A stretch of 64,000 bases of DNA from PFJX01 sp964542455 (GCA_964542455.1 CAZIUC010000004.1:107694-171693), one strand, 5' to 3'. Counted from the first letter of the stretch, positions 1 through 10,000 are shown. Translations and numbers: made by a program. Notes: a model not told the origin generated them from the letters alone.

Positions 1-1
1 A

Positions 2-883
2 CTCTGGCGCATCGATGTCGGCCAGGTGATCTCGGCCGGCGTCGGCGTCGGCGATGGGCTGGTGCTGGTGGGCACGCCCAAGGGCGAACTGCTTGCCTAC
101 AAGGCCGCCGATGGCGCTGTCGCCTGGAAAGCCAAACTCTCCGGCGAGATCCTGGTGCCGCCCGTGGCGGGGGGAGGTGTCGTCGCCGCGCGCAGCAACG
201 ACGGCAAAATCGCCCTGTTCGAGGCCAATGACGGCAAGCAGCGCTGGGCCAACAGCCGCGTGCTGCCCGCCCTCACCCTGCGCGAACAAGGGTATCTGGC
301 GCTCGGCGGCGGCGTGCTCTACGCGGGCAACGCCGGCGGCAAGTTGAACGCGCTCTCGCTGATCAACGGCGCCCCGCTCTGGGAAACCAACATCGCCTTG
401 CCGCGCGGCAGCACCGAGCTGGAACGAATCGCCGACGTGGTCGGCCCACTGGCATTGGACGAGCGGCAGGTTTGCGCCGCCGCCTACCAGGGCCGTATCG
501 CCTGTGTCGACCGTACGACCGGGAACGGCACCTGGGCGCGCGAAATCTCCTCCCTGCGCGGAGTGGACATGGACGCTCGTTACGTCTTCGCCAGTGACGA
601 CCACGGCACGTTGTTCGCTTACGAGCGCACACGCGGCAGCAATTCCTGGAAGCAGGACAAACTGCGCGACCGTGGCCTCTCCAGCCCCAGCGCCGTGGCC
701 GATCGTTACGTGGCGGTGGGCGACTACCAGGGCCAGATCCACCTCATCAACGCCGAGGACGGCGCCTTCGCCGCCCGCGCCGCGACCGACGGCAGCCCCA
801 TCAAGGGCGTCATGATCCCGCTCAAATCCGGCCTGGTCGCGCAGACCGCGAATGGCGGGGTAATGGCGTTCAAGATTCAGTAG
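2..883 (+). CDS. bamB: Outer membrane protein assembly factor BamB (5' truncated by window edge)
   Basis: BamB is the beta-propeller lipoprotein of the BAM complex that helps insert beta-barrel proteins into the outer membrane. The reading frame is open from base 2 (L-W-R-I-D-V-G...), so the N-terminus with its lipobox lies outside the window. About 293 residues are visible, with PQQ-like repeats of the type G-x-L-x-A-x-x-x-x-x-G-x-x-x-W (for example DGKIALFEANDGKQRW and GKLNALSLINGAPLWE). The position just upstream of der is the standard proteobacterial arrangement. A GTG at base 26 is internal and should not be used as the start. Identification is by blade sequence and synteny. Confidence 0.93.
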   Translation, partial: LWRIDVGQVISAGVGVGDGLVLVGTPKGELLAYKAADGAVAWKAKLSGEILVPPVAGGGVVAARSNDGKIALFEANDGKQRWANSRVLPALTLREQGYLALGGGVLYAGNAGGKLNALSLINGAPLWETNIALPRGSTELERIADVVGPLALDERQVCAAAYQGRIACVDRTTGNGTWAREISSLRGVDMDARYVFASDDHGTLFAYERTRGSNSWKQDKLRDRGLSSPSAVADRYVAVGDYQGQIHLINAEDGAFAARAATDGSPIKGVMIPLKSGLVAQTANGGVMAFKIQ

Positions 884-915
884 ATCGGGTTAGGGAAGTA
901 GCGCCGCCGCCCCAC

Positions 916-975
916 CTGTAGCGCCGGCTTCCAGCCGGCTGCTTAGAAGACGCCGGCAGGATGCCGGCGCTACAG
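916..975. repeat. GTAGCGCCGGC inverted-repeat element, copy 1
   Basis: The sequence starts CTGTAGCGCCGGC and ends with its reverse complement GCCGGCGCTACAG, with internal GCCGGCTT/AGCCGGC pairs. It can form a long GC-rich hairpin 32 bases after the bamB stop. Related copies lie at 6957, 14491 and 22883, each shortly after a stop codon. It resembles a REP/BIME-type intergenic repeat and could act as a terminator or as an mRNA 3'-end stabiliser. Confidence 0.85.
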
Positions 976-1082
976 GTCGTGCCATGGTGTCTATGGCCTG
1001 TCCCAGCACCGATTGCGGTTCTTGTTCGGTTGGCGCGCGCGGTGCTACTCTGGTGGCACCGCTCAATCATTGGAGCCCGATC

Positions 1083-1364
1083 ATGTCCACCACTACTACT
1101 TTGAAACTGCCGGACACCCTCAAATCCCGCATCGCCCACGCCGCCGAATACACCGGGAAAACGCCCCACGCTTTCATGCTCGAAGCGCTGCAAGCGCAAA
1201 CCGAATTGGCGGAAAGGCGGCGCGAATTCGTTGATTCCGCCAAGCGGGCCGAGCAGGAAGTCGCACAATACGGCCTGGTCTACGACGCCGACGAAGTGTT
1301 CAGCTACCTGCGCGCCACGCTGGAAGGCCGCGACGCCGAACACCCCACGCCGGTCAAACTGTAA
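1083..1364 (+). CDS. Ribbon-helix-helix (CopG/ParD-like) antitoxin
   Basis: This 93-aa protein has a typical N-terminal ribbon-helix-helix: residues TTLKLPDTLKSRIAHAAEYT form the beta strand and first helix, followed by GKTPHAFMLEAL as the second helix. A charged alpha-helical tail (AERRREFVDSAKRAEQEV) probably wraps the toxin. ATG 1083 is chosen because the RHH begins immediately after it. The stop is 2 bases before the start of the toxin gene, so the two form one transcript. As in other modules of this type, the antitoxin probably represses its own promoter. The pair is inserted between bamB and der. Confidence 0.85.
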   Translation: MSTTTTLKLPDTLKSRIAHAAEYTGKTPHAFMLEALQAQTELAERRREFVDSAKRAEQEVAQYGLVYDADEVFSYLRATLEGRDAEHPTPVKL

Positions 1365-1366
1365 TC

Positions 1367-1663
1367 GTGTCGCGACTGGTTCTCTCTCCCGGGGCCCTCA
1401 AAGACATGAAACGTCTCACCGGCTTTCTCTTGGAGGCTAATCCGCAAGCCGCGCTGGGAATCGGCGACGTTCTCATGAACGGCCTGTCCATCTTGAAAGA
1501 CCACCCTTTGGTCGGTCGCAAAGTCGAGGAAGGCTACCGGGAACTGGTGATCTCGCATGGCCGCAACGGACACCTGGCGCTCTACCGCTATGTTGTGGCA
1601 ACGGACACCGCGCTGGTGCTGGCGGTTCGGCATCAACGAGAACAAGGCTACATACATGGATAA
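1367..1663 (+). CDS. RelE/ParE-family toxin
   Basis: This 98-aa protein starts with GTG two bases after the antitoxin stop. The sequence follows the RelE/ParE fold: N-terminal strand LVLSPGALKDMKRL, central DHPLVGRKVEEGYRELVI, then GHLALYRYV and C-terminal LVLAVRHQREQGY. The HPxxGR...RELVI and RHQRExGY signatures are typical of ParE/RelE2-like toxins. Whether it cleaves ribosome-bound mRNA (RelE) or poisons gyrase (ParE) cannot be decided from sequence. The last 8 bases overlap the next small ORF. Confidence 0.85.
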   Translation: MSRLVLSPGALKDMKRLTGFLLEANPQAALGIGDVLMNGLSILKDHPLVGRKVEEGYRELVISHGRNGHLALYRYVVATDTALVLAVRHQREQGYIHG

Positions 1664-1901
1664 GGTTTCGACCCGCCAAGTCGGCAACCGCCACTGGCGA
1701 GAATTCGCCGCGAGTCCGCTGGAGGCTTTGGAACGGGGCGTGCATCTCGACGCCATGACGCGCCTGCCCGGCGTGCCGGATATCCAGCCACGCGGCGTAT
1801 TTCGCGGTACACAAGCCTTCTTTGATGCGATGGACGCGGAGAAAGAACGAAAGCGGCAAGCGTGGTTTCAGGAATATGCAAGACATATCGTTGTCGAGTG
1901 A
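1656..1901 (+). CDS. Small conserved-looking protein of unknown function
   Basis: This 81-aa ORF starts at ATG 1656, overlapping the toxin stop by 8 bases, so it is probably translationally coupled to the toxin-antitoxin pair. It is rich in charged residues (MDKVSTRQVGNRHWREF near the start, AMDAEKERKRQAWFQEYAR near the end) and has no signal peptide or membrane segment. I do not recognise a family. The helical, charged C-terminus and the operon position suggest a nucleic-acid-binding or antitoxin-like role for the remnant that follows, but that is inference only. Confidence 0.55.
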   Translation: MDKVSTRQVGNRHWREFAASPLEALERGVHLDAMTRLPGVPDIQPRGVFRGTQAFFDAMDAEKERKRQAWFQEYARHIVVE

Positions 1902-1910
1902 GGTAATGAC

Positions 1911-2123
1911 ATGGGTATCACCTACGCGGATATTCGCGTCGAGAATCTCTTCAAGCAGAGAAAATTGGCGGTCAAATCGCTGGTTGGTTCAGGATCGGTG
2001 TTTTTTTACCCATTATTTCAATCAGGTCGGCATGATGTTCGGCGCAGTTACCTGGCCGCACGAATAGGACATCGCTCCGGATTCCGCTGTGCTGCATCCG
2101 GGCTACGCGGCTTCTTAAATTAA
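1911..2123 (+). pseudogene. Remnant of a retropepsin-like (clan AA) aspartic protease-like gene
   Basis: The first ~30 residues (MGITYADIRVENL then KLAVKSLVGSGSVF) match my recollection of the N-terminus of small clan-AA aspartic protease-like proteins, which read LVDSG or LVDTG at the catalytic aspartate. Here the aspartate is replaced by glycine. After SVFF the sequence loses any resemblance to the family and runs into CGGATTCCGCTGTGCTGCATCCGGGCTACGCGGC-like DNA, a common intergenic repeat type. No full-length frame continues downstream. I read this as a truncated, inactive copy; the alternative is an unrelated 70-aa ORF. Confidence 0.45.
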
Positions 2124-2170
2124 TTAAATTTCAATAACTTTCTCATTTCTACTTCTCCCTTATCCCCCAA

Positions 2171-3571
2171 ATGAAACCCACCCTAGTCTTGGTCGGCCGG
2201 CCCAATGTCGGCAAATCCACGTTGTTCAATCGTCTGACCAAGACGCGCGACGCGCTCGTTCACGATCTTCCCGGTCTCACTCGCGACCGCCATTACGGCC
2301 ACGGCCGTAGCGGCTCCAAGCCGTTTCTGGTGGTGGATACCGGCGGCTTCGAGCCGGTGGTGGAAACCGGCATCCTCGCCGCGATGGCCAAGCAGACCAT
2401 GCAGGCGGTGGCGGAGGGCGATGTGGTCGTCTTCCTGGTCGATGGCCGCGCCGGCGTCACGCCGCAGGATTTGATCATCGCCGAGAAACTGCGCCGCAGC
2501 GGGCGGCCGGTGTTCCTGGCGGTGAACAAGACCGAGGGCATGAACCGCAGCGTGGTCAGCGCCGAATTTTTCGAACTCGGCCTGGGTGAGCCGGTGTCGA
2601 TTTCCAGCGCCCACGGCGAAGGGGTGCGTGACCTGGTGGATCTGGCGCTGGAGTCGTTCGAAGTCGAGCCGGAAGATGGCGCCGACGCCGACCATCCCAA
2701 GATCGCCATCATCGGCCGCCCCAACGTCGGCAAGTCCACGCTGGTGAATACCTTCGTCGGCGAGGAGCGCGTCATCGCCTTCGACCAGCCCGGCACCACG
2801 CGCGACTCCATCTACGTCGACTTCGAGCGTAACGGCAAGCCCTACACCCTGATCGACACCGCCGGGGTGCGGCGCAAGGGGCGGGTGACCGAGGTCGTCG
2901 AAAAATTCTCCGTGATCAAGACCCTGCAAGCCATCGAGGACGCCAACGTCGTCATCCTGGTGCTCGATGCCCAGCAGGAAATCTCCGATCAGGATGCCCA
3001 CCTCGCCGGCTTCGTCCTGGAAGCCGGGCGCGCCCTGGTGGTGGCGGTGAACAAGTGGGATGGCATGGACAACTACTCGCGTGAACAGATCAAGCAGGAA
3101 CTCACGCGGCGCCTGGAATTCCTTTCTTTCGCCCGTTTTCACTTCATCTCCGCGCTCAAGGGCGACGGTGTGGGCGGTTTGATCAAGTCCGTCGACGAAG
3201 CCTACGCGGCGGCCATGGCCAAGCTCCCCACGCCGCGCCTCACCCGTGTCCTGCAGGACGCCGTTTCCCAGCAACAACCCGGCCGCTCCGGCCTGTTCCG
3301 GCCCAAGCCCAAGTATGCCCACCAGGGCGGCAGCAACCCGCCGGTCATCATCATCCACGGCAACCACCTGGAAGGCATTACCGACAGCTACAAGCGTTAC
3401 CTGGAAAACACCTTCCGCACCGTGTTCAATCTGCAAGGCACGCCGTTGCGGGTGGACTTCAAGTCCGGCCACAACCCGTTCGAAGCGCGCAACCCCAATC
3501 CCCTCACGCCGCGCCAGATACGCACCGCCGAGCGCGACGCCCGACGGCGCAACAAGACGTTCAAGAAGTAA
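2171..3571 (+). CDS. der: Ribosome biogenesis GTPase Der (EngA)
   Basis: Der is the essential GTPase with two tandem G domains that binds the 50S subunit during assembly. The 466-aa product has G1 motifs GRPNVGKS at residues 9-16 and again near 182, each followed by DTxG (VDTGGF and IDTAGVRRKGR) and N-K-x-[DE] boxes (NKTEG and NKWDG). A C-terminal KH-like domain (from about residue 355) contains IIIHGNHLEGITDSYKRYLEN, with a basic tail. Length and domain order are normal. It follows the bamB region, but an accessory block now separates it from hfq. Confidence 0.97.
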   Translation: MKPTLVLVGRPNVGKSTLFNRLTKTRDALVHDLPGLTRDRHYGHGRSGSKPFLVVDTGGFEPVVETGILAAMAKQTMQAVAEGDVVVFLVDGRAGVTPQDLIIAEKLRRSGRPVFLAVNKTEGMNRSVVSAEFFELGLGEPVSISSAHGEGVRDLVDLALESFEVEPEDGADADHPKIAIIGRPNVGKSTLVNTFVGEERVIAFDQPGTTRDSIYVDFERNGKPYTLIDTAGVRRKGRVTEVVEKFSVIKTLQAIEDANVVILVLDAQQEISDQDAHLAGFVLEAGRALVVAVNKWDGMDNYSREQIKQELTRRLEFLSFARFHFISALKGDGVGGLIKSVDEAYAAAMAKLPTPRLTRVLQDAVSQQQPGRSGLFRPKPKYAHQGGSNPPVIIIHGNHLEGITDSYKRYLENTFRTVFNLQGTPLRVDFKSGHNPFEARNPNPLTPRQIRTAERDARRRNKTFKK

Positions 3572-3689
3572 GCCGCCATCGGGTTGCGGGCGCAATCCGT
3601 ATCCCGATGGTACTTATTGCGCTGCGCTTATTTCCGGATGGCAATGTCGGGTATATGCTTGCCCCGGTCTTCCCCTGATCGTTTTCCCC

Positions 3690-5726
3690 ATGAAATCGCT
3701 CCCTTTCCTTGCCGCCGCCTTGTTCGCGACGGTTGCCTCGGCGGCGGACTGGACGCCCGAGTTGTTGCCGCCGGAGCAGGGCGTGCGCGCGCCGCTGGCG
3801 CCGGTGCAATTCCGCTTGCCGGCGCTGCCGCCGGAAACCCTGGAGAAGCTGGCATTGGAGCTGGACAGTTTCGATGTCACGGCTTACGTGAGCAGCGCGG
3901 ATGGGCGCCAGGCCGTGTTCACGCCGCCGCAGCCCCTCGGCCATGGCAAGCACGAGTTGCGTCTGATCGAGTATCAGGCCGGCGGGCAGATGGTGGAGCG
4001 GGGGCGCTGGACGCTGGAAATCCGTAGCGGCGAGGGTTATCGCGAGGCCAGTCTGAACGGCAATCTGGTATTCAATCTGACCCACCGACTGGCATCGCAC
4101 AATCTGGCGGCGGCAACGCCAGGTCCGAACCAGGCCGATGGCGCCTTGAGCCTTCGCGGCGCGCTGGCCGATGGCGACTGGAAGCTGACCGGCGCGGCCG
4201 ATCTGCTGGGCAACAGCCAGCATGCCCAGTTGCCGAGCAAGGATGGCCCGATCGACCTGGCGACCTTTTTGCTGACGGCGGAAAAAGGCCCGGTGGTGGC
4301 GCAGGTCGGCCATCACGCGGTGGGGCCGGATAGCCTGGTGATGCAGGGATTCAGCCGGCGCGGGGTGTCGGCGGGCGTCAAATCGGCGGACGGCGGCGCC
4401 ACACTGACCGCCTTCGCGCTCAATACCGGCAACGTGATCGGCTTTCAGGACGGGCTGGGCGTGGGCGACGCGGACAAACGCACCGTGGGCGCCGTCGCCA
4501 GCATCAAACCGCTGGCCGGGCAGGATCTCAACATCTGGGGCACCTGGGTTTCCGGGGCCGGGCAGGATCAGACCGGCGCCAGCGGCTCCGGCGTGGCCGG
4601 CGACGCCGCGCGTGGCAAGGGCCGGGCGGCGGCGCTGTCCGGTTATGGCACCTTTCTCGACTACCGCGTGCAGGTGCGCGCGGAAACGGCGCGCAGCCAT
4701 TTCGACGCCGATGGTCCGGGTTCGGATACCAATGGTGATGGCGTGATCGACAGCAACGAACCCTATCGCGACGGCGACAGCCATCTCCTGATGTTCAACT
4801 GGAGTCCGTGGGACAAGCTGGAAGCGGGCGGCCGCCCGGCGGCGCTGAGTTTCGGCCTGGAGCGGCGCCTTGTGGGAACCTGGTTCCGCAGCCCCGCCGC
4901 GCCCGGCGCCGCGCGTGACACCGATCTGTGGAAGGGTGGGGTGCATTTCGACTGGGCCGGGGTACACGGTGATGCCAGCCTGGCGCGCGCCAGCGATAAC
5001 GTCGACGACCAGCCCAATGTCGCGCGTTCGCGCTCCCTGCAAAGCAATCTCAGCATGGGCTGGTATCCCGAATACGCCCGCGATGCCGCCGGCCAGCCGG
5101 CGATTCCCTGGTATGGACAGCCTTATCTGGGGCTGGCCCTGGGGCGTACCGAACTCGACGTCATCAACGGCACCGGCTCCCTGACGGCGGGCGCGCTGCG
5201 CCGTACCGACAGCGCCACGCTGTCCGCCACTTTCAGCGGCGGTACCTGGTCCTGGGGCGTCAGCCAGACCCTGGGCCGCGACGAGGACCCGCGCCAGACC
5301 GCGCCCGATCTCTCGCTTTCCAGCACCCAGTTGTTTGCCTCGCTGCAGCTGGGCGAACGCCTCACCCTGGGGCCGACCGTGAGCTATTCCATTACCTCGG
5401 AAAGCGACGCGCCCGCCGGGGTGATCGCGAAGGACAGAAAAACCCTGACCGCCGGCCTCTATGCCTCGTATACCGTGAGCGAGACCCTGAACCTGGGCGC
5501 CGGTTACACCCTGAGCGACGACAAAACTTCCGACGGCAGCGCCAAGCGTCGTGCCCAGGATCTCAACGCGCGCCTATCCTGGATAGTGGCGCCACCGAAG
5601 GAACGCCGTCCCGGCCTGACCTTGATGCTCGATGGCAGCCAGCACGACGAATCGGGCAGCAGTGGCGGCGCCGACAACTGGCAAGTTTTCCTGCGCGCGG
5701 TGATCGGCTTGCCATTCGCGCTTTGA
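3690..5726 (+). CDS. Secreted Ig-like/outer-membrane beta-barrel candidate, unknown function
   Basis: This 678-aa protein starts at ATG 3690 with a signal peptide (MKSLPFLAAALFATVASAA). Residues ~25-115 look like a small beta-sandwich (ELDSFDVTAYV, HGKHELRLIEYQAGG). The rest is alternating amphipathic strands with many Gly/aromatic girdle positions (LTAGLYASYTVSETLNLGAGYTLSDD) and ends in IGLPFAL, consistent with an outer-membrane barrel. An EF-hand-like calcium loop, DTNGDGVIDSNE, lies near residue 350. It is the first gene of a four-gene group of exported proteins inserted after der. I know no characterised homologue; a barrel that anchors or exports the next proteins is inference. Confidence 0.7.
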   Translation: MKSLPFLAAALFATVASAADWTPELLPPEQGVRAPLAPVQFRLPALPPETLEKLALELDSFDVTAYVSSADGRQAVFTPPQPLGHGKHELRLIEYQAGGQMVERGRWTLEIRSGEGYREASLNGNLVFNLTHRLASHNLAAATPGPNQADGALSLRGALADGDWKLTGAADLLGNSQHAQLPSKDGPIDLATFLLTAEKGPVVAQVGHHAVGPDSLVMQGFSRRGVSAGVKSADGGATLTAFALNTGNVIGFQDGLGVGDADKRTVGAVASIKPLAGQDLNIWGTWVSGAGQDQTGASGSGVAGDAARGKGRAAALSGYGTFLDYRVQVRAETARSHFDADGPGSDTNGDGVIDSNEPYRDGDSHLLMFNWSPWDKLEAGGRPAALSFGLERRLVGTWFRSPAAPGAARDTDLWKGGVHFDWAGVHGDASLARASDNVDDQPNVARSRSLQSNLSMGWYPEYARDAAGQPAIPWYGQPYLGLALGRTELDVINGTGSLTAGALRRTDSATLSATFSGGTWSWGVSQTLGRDEDPRQTAPDLSLSSTQLFASLQLGERLTLGPTVSYSITSESDAPAGVIAKDRKTLTAGLYASYTVSETLNLGAGYTLSDDKTSDGSAKRRAQDLNARLSWIVAPPKERRPGLTLMLDGSQHDESGSSGGADNWQVFLRAVIGLPFAL

Positions 5727-5773
5727 AGTTGGCGCTTTGAAGTTGGCACTTTGAAGTAGGCGCTTTGAATGAG
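5718..5773. repeat. Four tandem copies of a 14-bp unit across a stop codon
   Basis: The unit GCGCTTTGAAGTTG occurs at 5718 and 5732, followed by GCACTTTGAAGTAG at 5746 and GCGCTTTGAATGAG at 5760. The TGA inside the first unit is the stop of the upstream barrel gene, and the array ends 22 bases before the next ATG. It looks like a short slippage-generated array; no function is evident. Confidence 0.85.
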
Positions 5774-5795
5774 GTGCCTTGAGGGGGATACAACA

Positions 5796-6956
5796 ATGAA
5801 GCGGATTCTTTTTACATTCATCGCTTTCCTGCTGCTGGCGTCGGCTGGCACCCAGGCCACTGTGGTGAATTCCGGCGTGGCGCCGGGCACTGTCTATGTC
5901 GCGTCCGGCCGCACTGGGGTGTTTACCGTCACCTGGCAGGTGCGTAGCACCACCGGCCCGAGCGTGACTTCCAGCCAGGGCGAATTTTACAGCGCCGGTC
6001 GCGCCGGCATTCTGCTCGGCACCGTGCCGCTGCCCCTAAGCCGGATTGTCACGGCTGGAGCAACAGCACTGATCACTGAAAGCGTGAATGTGCCGCAGGC
6101 GGTGATTCAGAAAGCACTTGGACTCGGCGTTGGAGAATTCGTGTATCGCCGTTCCTACAATGATCCCGGCGACGCCTCGCTGATTCCCTTTGAAGTACGC
6201 ATCGTCATCACCGGCGCCCAGGCCGCCGGCCTCAGCGTGAATCGCCAGGCCATCGCCTTCGACGACAACACGCCGGTGCGCATCGTGGCGCCCTGGTCGC
6301 TTCTCGGCGCCTGGAGCGAAATCACCCTGAGTGGCGGCGGTCTGGTGGAAGGTGTCTGGGAAATCGCCGAGCCGCCATCAACCTCCGGCCAGGCGGTGTT
6401 CCGTACCTTGCGCGTCGTGCGCCAGTTCGCCCAGGGCGGCGCGCCGCTGCGCCTGGATAGCCCGGCGCCACCCACCAACTCGCCCGGCCTGCATCTGCTG
6501 CGCCTGCGTCTGACCCAACCGCTACCGGAGTTCGACGCGCCGGAAATCCGCTATTTCGTCACCCAGCCCGGCGCCACCCCGGTCGCGCGCGAATTGCGCC
6601 TGTCGTCGCCCGGCCCCGGCGCGCTGCTGGAGGAAAACACCCGCTTCACCTGGGCGCCTCTGGAAGGCACGCAGTCTTGGTTGCTGGTGCTGTATGAGCG
6701 CCCGGCCGCTCTGGCCGGCAACCTGCCGGAACTGGGCGCCGCGCCGCTGCCGGATACCGCCGAACTGGCGCAACTGGCCAAGGCCGCGCCGGTCGCCGGC
6801 ATCGTGGTTCCCGGCGGACAGACCGGCGTGACGCTCTCGGCCATGGCGCGCGCGCATCTGAAAGCCGGCGGCGCCTATCTCTGGCGGGTGCTGGGCCTGG
6901 GCCGGGACGGGGTGGTATTGGGTGAAAGCGCGTGGCGGGTGATTCGAGTGCCTTGA
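5796..6956 (+). CDS. Secreted protein of unknown function (386 aa)
   Basis: The ATG at 5796 opens a signal peptide (MKRILFTFIAFLLLASAGTQA). The mature protein is beta-rich: GVFTVTWQVRSTTGP suggests an Ig-like domain at residues ~35-140, and the C-terminal part (FTWAPLEGTQSWLLVLYE, AYLWRVLGLGRDG) resembles a fibronectin-III/Ig-like fold. There is no lipobox, transmembrane helix or catalytic motif. It lies between the barrel candidate and the 1856-aa protein, in the same orientation and with short gaps, so the four genes probably form a unit. I do not recognise the family. Confidence 0.7.
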   Translation: MKRILFTFIAFLLLASAGTQATVVNSGVAPGTVYVASGRTGVFTVTWQVRSTTGPSVTSSQGEFYSAGRAGILLGTVPLPLSRIVTAGATALITESVNVPQAVIQKALGLGVGEFVYRRSYNDPGDASLIPFEVRIVITGAQAAGLSVNRQAIAFDDNTPVRIVAPWSLLGAWSEITLSGGGLVEGVWEIAEPPSTSGQAVFRTLRVVRQFAQGGAPLRLDSPAPPTNSPGLHLLRLRLTQPLPEFDAPEIRYFVTQPGATPVARELRLSSPGPGALLEENTRFTWAPLEGTQSWLLVLYERPAALAGNLPELGAAPLPDTAELAQLAKAAPVAGIVVPGGQTGVTLSAMARAHLKAGGAYLWRVLGLGRDGVVLGESAWRVIRVP

Positions 6957-6980
6957 TGTAGCGCCGGCGTCTCGCCGGCA
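6957..6980. repeat. GTAGCGCCGGC element, copy 2 (half element)
   Basis: TGTAGCGCCGGCGTCTCGCCGGCA begins immediately after the TGA of the preceding gene. Only the left half of the longer inverted repeat seen at 916, 14491 and 22883 is present, with a small internal GCCGGCG/CGCCGGC hairpin. Confidence 0.75.
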
Positions 6981-7019
6981 CGACTGGGTTGGGTGGCGGT
7001 TCTGGTGAGGAGGCAAGAC

Positions 7020-10000
7020 ATGCGGCGCGGAACGATAGTCTGGACGCGGTTTTCTCCGGTCGTTCACGGGCTGCTTTGCTTCGCCCTGTTCCTGGCGCAA
7101 CCGTTCGCTCTGGCGTCCAGCCCCTTCGCCGGCGTTGGGGTCGATGGCGGTAGCACGGATGCCATCGGCGCGCCGCCACCCAAGCGCGGCGGTTTCGCGC
7201 CCGCTTCCGACGCGGTTGCCGCGCCTGTCACCGCGCCGAGCGGCGATACTCGTTCACCGTCCACCTCGGATGGCCTGAGCGCGCCGGCCACGCGAGCGCC
7301 GGTCATTCCGCGGCCGTTCCAGCCGCCTACCCTGATGGCGCCGCGCGTGCTGGGCATGTATCCCAACGAATTTACCCAAGGCACCAGCTATAGCGTCAGC
7401 CTGTCCGGCGAGAACCTGAATCCGACTGTGAAGCCCGATTTCGGCGCCGGCATTCTGGTGAAAGGCGCGCCGGTATTGCTCTATGGCGGCAAGTTGAAGG
7501 TGTCCATCGACGTGTTGCCGTTCGCCACCACCGGGAAGCGCAAGTTGGGCTTGGCGGGCGTGTTCGGCGCGGCGCTGGAACAGCAGGTGGAATTCCAGGT
7601 GCTCCAGCAGACGGCCAAGGCGGCCGCGCCCAAGGCCAAGCGGGTGAAGCTTCCGGAAACCGATTTGAAACAGGTGTTCAAGGGGAAAATCCTGCTCGAC
7701 GCTCCGGCCTGGCACAAACAGACCGCCAGCCAGGCCGCGCCCAAGGGGCCGGACGGCAAACCGCTGGGGCCGCCGACGCCGATCTACCAGGACCTGCATC
7801 CCACCCTGGACGACACCCTGCTGTTCATCTGGCATGAGCAGAACAAGGGGCTGGCGGAGCGTTTCGAGATTCGCTTCTATCTCCATGACAAGCTGCTCAC
7901 CAAACGCGACATGGCGGTGCCGAGCGGCTCCGGCTGGGGTTCCATTCCGCATTACCGGCCGGATGCCGCCCTGATCGCTGAACTGTTCCAGGCGTTGAAG
8001 CCGCCGCCCGCGAGCGGGCAACTCGGCGTCAACCAGGGGCTCCAGTCGCAGAACGCCGCCAAGGCCAAACTGGCGGCGGGTATGGTGGCGGGCGTGGCGG
8101 GCGAATCCGGCGGTGATCTCGGGCTCGCCCAGGCCAAGGCCGATATTTCCTGGGAAGTGGCGGGTTTCCGTGAATACGCCAAGAGCGGCGTGGTGAAGAG
8201 CGCGCTGGCCGACCTTCCCGACGCGCCGCCGATTCAACTGGCGATGGGGTTCGCGCCGAAAGCGAAAAGCGCATCGGATGTCACCCAGGCGCAGGGGGTT
8301 TATGGCCAGTACGCCAAGCCGGAACTGGTCGACATCGAAGTGGAAATCTCCGATCGCTGGCCGCTCTACCTGCCCGACGCGCCCACCGGCCTCGCTTGCC
8401 CCTCGGCCATTTCGGCCGGCCTGTCGGTGAGCAACATCGATGCCGCCACCCAGAAAGGCAAGCTGGCCGGCGCCTCCGGCTTTACCTACGACCGCTTCCG
8501 TATCGAGGGGCACCTCAACCTCGGTGAAAGCCCCTACGCCACCCATGTCGACAAGAGCCAGGCCAGCACGCCGGATACGCAAACGACGATATCCACCGGC
8601 CTCGGCGGCAGCATAAGCATGGGCTCGCCGTCGCAAGTGATGTTCACCACCTGGAACTTCGACAACGTGTTCGTGGACTGGGGCGACGGCACCCAGGAAC
8701 CCCTGGCTACCTTGATGTCCGGCGATGCCGGCGATTACGAGCGCGGCGATACGGTCGATCTGGACAACTCGGGCATCAAGTATGTCCACGCCTACGCCGG
8801 CGCCGGGCAGTACATCGTGCGCCTGTTCCAGTTGGGCGAGGACGACATCCAGGGCGGCGGCCAGCAGGTGGCGGCGTTGTCCGCCGATCTCGGCAACGCC
8901 ACCCTGGGTACGGGCAACCTTTACAACGCCGCTCTGAATCTGTCCGGCGGCAGCCAGTCCCAGGCCGCGCAGGCGGAAGTGAAATACGGCCAGGCGGTGG
9001 CCGGCCGCGCCTACATGCTGTTTTGCCAGCCGCTGACGATCCAGCACCGCGCCGACCCGGACGCCGGCGGCCCGTTGAAGCTGGTGGACATCACGGTCGA
9101 AGGGGTGGATTCCGGCGACGGGGTTCCCAAGGTCGGCGCCGGCAAGCAAGGCAAGATCGAATCAAAGGCCAAGGCCAAGGCTGGCGCGAGCGGAACCGGT
9201 GTTGCCAGCGGCAGCACGGTTGCGCTCGCCAAGGTCGATACCGGCGCGCTGACGCTGGAGAAAGCGAAACTGAACTTCAACGCCCTGGCCCTGCTCGGCG
9301 GCGTTCCCGCCTACTCGACCTGCGACTATCAGCTCACACCCTACGGCCTGCTGCATTACACCGGCCAGGGCGAGGCGCGCACCCGCTGGTACGTGGACGG
9401 CATGGCCTTGCCGGCCGACGCGCCACGCCCGGTGGGGCCGTCGCAAGCGCGCCCGGACTCGGTGCTGAAGAATCCTCCCAATACCTGGGGGCCGCCTCCG
9501 GTGAGCGGCATCAACCTGCCGGCGCAAAGCCCGGTCGGCCTGGACAAACTCGGCATGCACGAGCTGCGCGTGGAAGCCGAAGCCCTGCCCGACAGCGCGC
9601 ATCTGTTCGGCATGGTCGAGGCGGCGCTGGGCGGTGACGGCAGTGCCCAGGCGGGCCTGGCCAAGGCGGCGAAGGAGGGCGCGTTGCCGAAACTGGGATT
9701 GCTGGCCGGGCCCAAGGTGCCGATCAAGGGGGGGGCAGGAGGCGGCAAACCAGGTGGTGGCGGCCCCGGCCCGGTCCTGAACCTGATGTTCAACCAATGG
9801 TTCAATGACGCGGCGCCGGTGAAGCTGGCGGCGACCGGCAAGAGCTATGCGCCGACGCAGAGCGTCAGCGACCTGCCCAAGGTGGATGTCACGCCGCTGG
9901 CCAAGAATCCTCCGGTCTGGGCGGTATCGGAAGACCAACCCTATCTGGTGGTCGGCCACGACCCGGCGCAGCCCTGCACCTTCGACTTCCCGGTGTCGGA

